Source: Parabacteroides sp. PF5-6 (lineage in GTDB: Bacteria; Bacteroidota; Bacteroidia; Bacteroidales; Tannerellaceae). Taken from it: a stretch of DNA of 64,000 nt. The notes under the pieces were generated by a model. It was not told where the DNA came from. It did not search any database and was given only the letters and a program-made list of their open reading frames with translations. This document shows, piece after piece, positions 62,093 through 64,000 of this stretch. The stretch's first letter is position 1. The number at the start of each line of letters is the position of its first letter. Where the stretch lies: NCBI RefSeq assembly GCF_029504695.1, contig NZ_JAQFIN010000002.1, positions 62,001-126,000 on the forward strand, given 5' to 3'. Both the position numbers and the translations under genes were made by a program.

Positions 62093-63904
62093 ATGAAAAC
62101 AAAAAAGGCTATCCCCCGTTTTTACCTGCTCTTGGTATTATTGCTCCTTTTGATTTACAAGCATTCCCCGGCACAGGATATAAATCCTTCGACCTGGCAG
62201 TCTTTCGTGGCGGGCAGTTCCAACCCAACGGTTCGGGATACGTTCAAGGTGCAAGCATTTACAGCGACCCCTTCCCACGATGAATGGGCGTATCAAGCGA
62301 CCGGTAACACCGTTTTATTCAACCCCGCCGACGAAGGCATTCCCGACGCGCCGGATGGGGGTGCCTTACGGATGAATCCGGACAGCCGGTTCAAGGTAGT
62401 CCTCCCCTCCTTCGAGGGACATACAGATGTCCTTATTGAAGTCATCTACGCAGCCTGGAAAGTGAAACCCGGGGAAAACCTGTATATCTCGACGGAAAGA
62501 GAGAAAGAATCTTTAAACAAAAAAGTGTACCTGGTTCCGCCCGCAGCGAATTATTCACGTTCCTTCACGGAAAGGAAAGAAGAAAGCATAGCCAAGATCT
62601 CTTCTATACGAATCATCAATAACCCAACCACTTTTCAACTGGATGCCTCGCGGATAAGCGAGATATCCGAAGGCTTCTATGCATTGGACAGTGCTTATGC
62701 GCATGGATATATCAAAGCATTCTCCTTGTTCACCGGCACTGGCCTGTGGAAAGAGACAGCCAGATGGAGCCATCAGCCCGCTTTTCGCCATCGTAATGCG
62801 TTGATAAACGGGACGGCTACGATCGATAGCCCGGTCGCCTGCAACCAGATCTTCCTGGGTAACGGTGTATTAGACATCGCCGCCGATCAACAGCTGGATA
62901 TAAACAAACTCATATTCTGCGGAGAAGAAGCAGCCCTCTGTTCAGCCGGAGAGGTGAATATCAAAGAAGAGGTTTCTGTTCACTACAGATTCCCGGCAAA
63001 GGGATGTTGGTATTTTATCTCTTTCCCTTTCGATGTTTATCCCCAAGGGATCGATCCCGGCTTTACCTGGAAAGATAATACCCCCAACGACGGCGGAGAT
63101 TACTTCTACCTGCATACGTATAACGGAAACAAACGCGGCCAAAACAACCAGGCCGAAAGCAACTGGGAAATCATTCCACCCACAGCGGAAGAAGACCGGC
63201 CGGTTTTTGAAAAAGGGAAAGGCTATCTTATCGCTTTGGACGAAAAGGCGAATAAACAGACCCTCACTTTCTCCTCCATGCCGGGCGCAGTCTCTCCCGA
63301 CTTTGGCAAAACCGGCAAACTGTCTATCCCTCTGACCGCTCCGCCTTCCTCCGGCAAGGATCACCGGGGATGGTACCTATGCGGCAATCCTCTTCCCTGC
63401 CCTCTCCCGACCCGGTTATTAGCGTCTACCGATCTTGACGGTTTTATCTATATCTATAACGGCGACGGATACGAAGCCTATCCGTTGGATGAAGATCATG
63501 CCATCCCGCCTTTCTCCGCTTTTTTTGTGAAAGCAAAGAAAACGACAGAGATAGAGATCCACTCTTCGGCTATTACCCAAAGCAACATCATACTCCCACA
63601 ATCCAAACCTTTGTACAACACAAAGGCAGAACCCCGCACCTCCGGTTCCACCGTATCCTCAGTGTCTTCTCCCGTAATTAAACGACCAAACTGTTATCTG
63701 AATGCGAACTCTCTCTTTTTAGAGGAGCTGCTCATGCCAGGTGTTGTGTACCTTTGGGACATCGGAGGACGATTGTATTGGAAGGAGGAAGTGGATGCCG
63801 GTTCATCCGTCATCCACTTTCCTTCGGCCTTGCCTCCCGGGAGTTACATCATCCGGGTGGATACAAAACGCTTTACATACCAATACAAATTGGTTTGGGA
63901 CTAA
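62093..63904 (+). CDS. Large secreted protein with T9SS-like C-terminal domain
   Basis: The 603-residue product has a signal peptide (MKTKKAIPRFYLLLVLLLLL, cleavage about residue 28 after SPAQ). No catalytic domain was recognised; the body is beta-rich with YFISFPFDVYP and YLHTYNGNKRG segments as in surface proteins of this phylum. The last 70 residues (LWDIGGRLYWKEEVDAGSSV, then LPPGSYIIRVDTKRFTYQYK) resemble a type IX secretion sorting domain. It would be exported across the outer membrane if that system is present. Confidence 0.7.
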   Translation: MKTKKAIPRFYLLLVLLLLLIYKHSPAQDINPSTWQSFVAGSSNPTVRDTFKVQAFTATPSHDEWAYQATGNTVLFNPADEGIPDAPDGGALRMNPDSRFKVVLPSFEGHTDVLIEVIYAAWKVKPGENLYISTEREKESLNKKVYLVPPAANYSRSFTERKEESIAKISSIRIINNPTTFQLDASRISEISEGFYALDSAYAHGYIKAFSLFTGTGLWKETARWSHQPAFRHRNALINGTATIDSPVACNQIFLGNGVLDIAADQQLDINKLIFCGEEAALCSAGEVNIKEEVSVHYRFPAKGCWYFISFPFDVYPQGIDPGFTWKDNTPNDGGDYFYLHTYNGNKRGQNNQAESNWEIIPPTAEEDRPVFEKGKGYLIALDEKANKQTLTFSSMPGAVSPDFGKTGKLSIPLTAPPSSGKDHRGWYLCGNPLPCPLPTRLLASTDLDGFIYIYNGDGYEAYPLDEDHAIPPFSAFFVKAKKTTEIEIHSSAITQSNIILPQSKPLYNTKAEPRTSGSTVSSVSSPVIKRPNCYLNANSLFLEELLMPGVVYLWDIGGRLYWKEEVDAGSSVIHFPSALPPGSYIIRVDTKRFTYQYKLVWD

Positions 63905-63924
63905 TTCTTTTCCGAATAATTATT

Positions 63925-63932
63925 TATATTTG
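63925..63932 (+). promoter_or_regulatory. -7 box before the last gene
   Basis: TATATTTG 25 nt before the ATG at 63958. Confidence 0.5.
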
Positions 63933-63957
63933 CAAAGTACCATTTGAACTTCAGAAG

Positions 63958-64000
63958 ATGAAAAGAATAAATATCATTAGCATTGCGTTACTGATATATT
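63958..64000 (+). CDS. Start of an exported protein, 3' partial
   Basis: ATG at 63958 opens MKRINIISIALLIY, a typical signal-peptide start, and runs off the window. A -7 box lies just upstream. Nothing can be said about the mature protein. Confidence 0.5.
   Translation, partial: MKRINIISIALLIY

Overview
The window reads as a chromosomal segment of a gut Bacteroidales, most like Parabacteroides. Evidence: many promoters fit the Bacteroidetes pattern (a -33 TTTG-like box, about 20 nt, then TAnnTTTG). Gene families typical of the group are present (DUF4954 protein, OmpH chaperone, HU-like protein next to a VapE-like protein, GLUG-repeat protein, a C-terminal domain like type IX secretion sorting domains). 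Many neighbours are recognisably Bacteroidales housekeeping genes. This is an inference from content; no database search was possible.

Layout. 1-1000: 3' end of aroB, carrying unusual in-frame repeats, then tRNA-Pro(GGG). 1-8 kb: a variable stretch with a secreted hypothetical, a uracil-DNA-glycosylase-like protein, a BioB-like radical SAM enzyme, gene remnants, two inverted-repeat elements, aspA and a hicAB toxin-antitoxin pair. 8-15.6 kb: three paralogous FtsX/MacB-like permeases with a shared upstream element. 15.8-25.4 kb: OMP-like barrel, GtrA, DnaQ-like exonuclease, a DUF3307/SatD-like pair, a PEP/pyruvate-binding protein, gdhA, queC and queF. 25.4-31.1 kb: a response regulator and TPR sensor kinase, then a cholesterol-dependent-cytolysin-like (CDC-like) protein with an N-terminal FN3 domain. 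The two loci carry the same two-palindrome promoter module. 31.1-34.5 kb: a glycyl radical enzyme (HypD-like) and its activase. 34.7-37.8 kb: a lepB remnant, truncated XRE regulator, GLUG protein and Fic protein, among palindromic repeats. 38-54.4 kb: mostly core metabolism and envelope genes (acyl-CoA ligase, fhs, slyD-aroC, PatB-like lyase, lipA, DPP IV, pepD, OmpH). 54.5-58.8 kb: an HU-like, VapE-like, RhuM and DUF4332 accessory patch. 58.8-64 kb: hflX with a DUF4954 gene, then secreted proteins.

The most interesting points are these. First, a CDC-like pore-forming protein whose promoter module recurs next to a two-component operon. Second, a 48-nt repeat inside aroB that multiplies the segment bearing a zinc-ligand histidine. 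Third, a set of unrelated intergenic palindromic elements that all use a 21-22 nt period. Fourth, a hairpin element found directly after the stop codons of three unrelated genes. Fifth, heptanucleotide arrays, one of them inside aroB.

Start codons were moved from the longest open frame wherever a promoter box, homology or a TTG first codon argued for it. Promoter and operator calls rest on pattern and spacing only.
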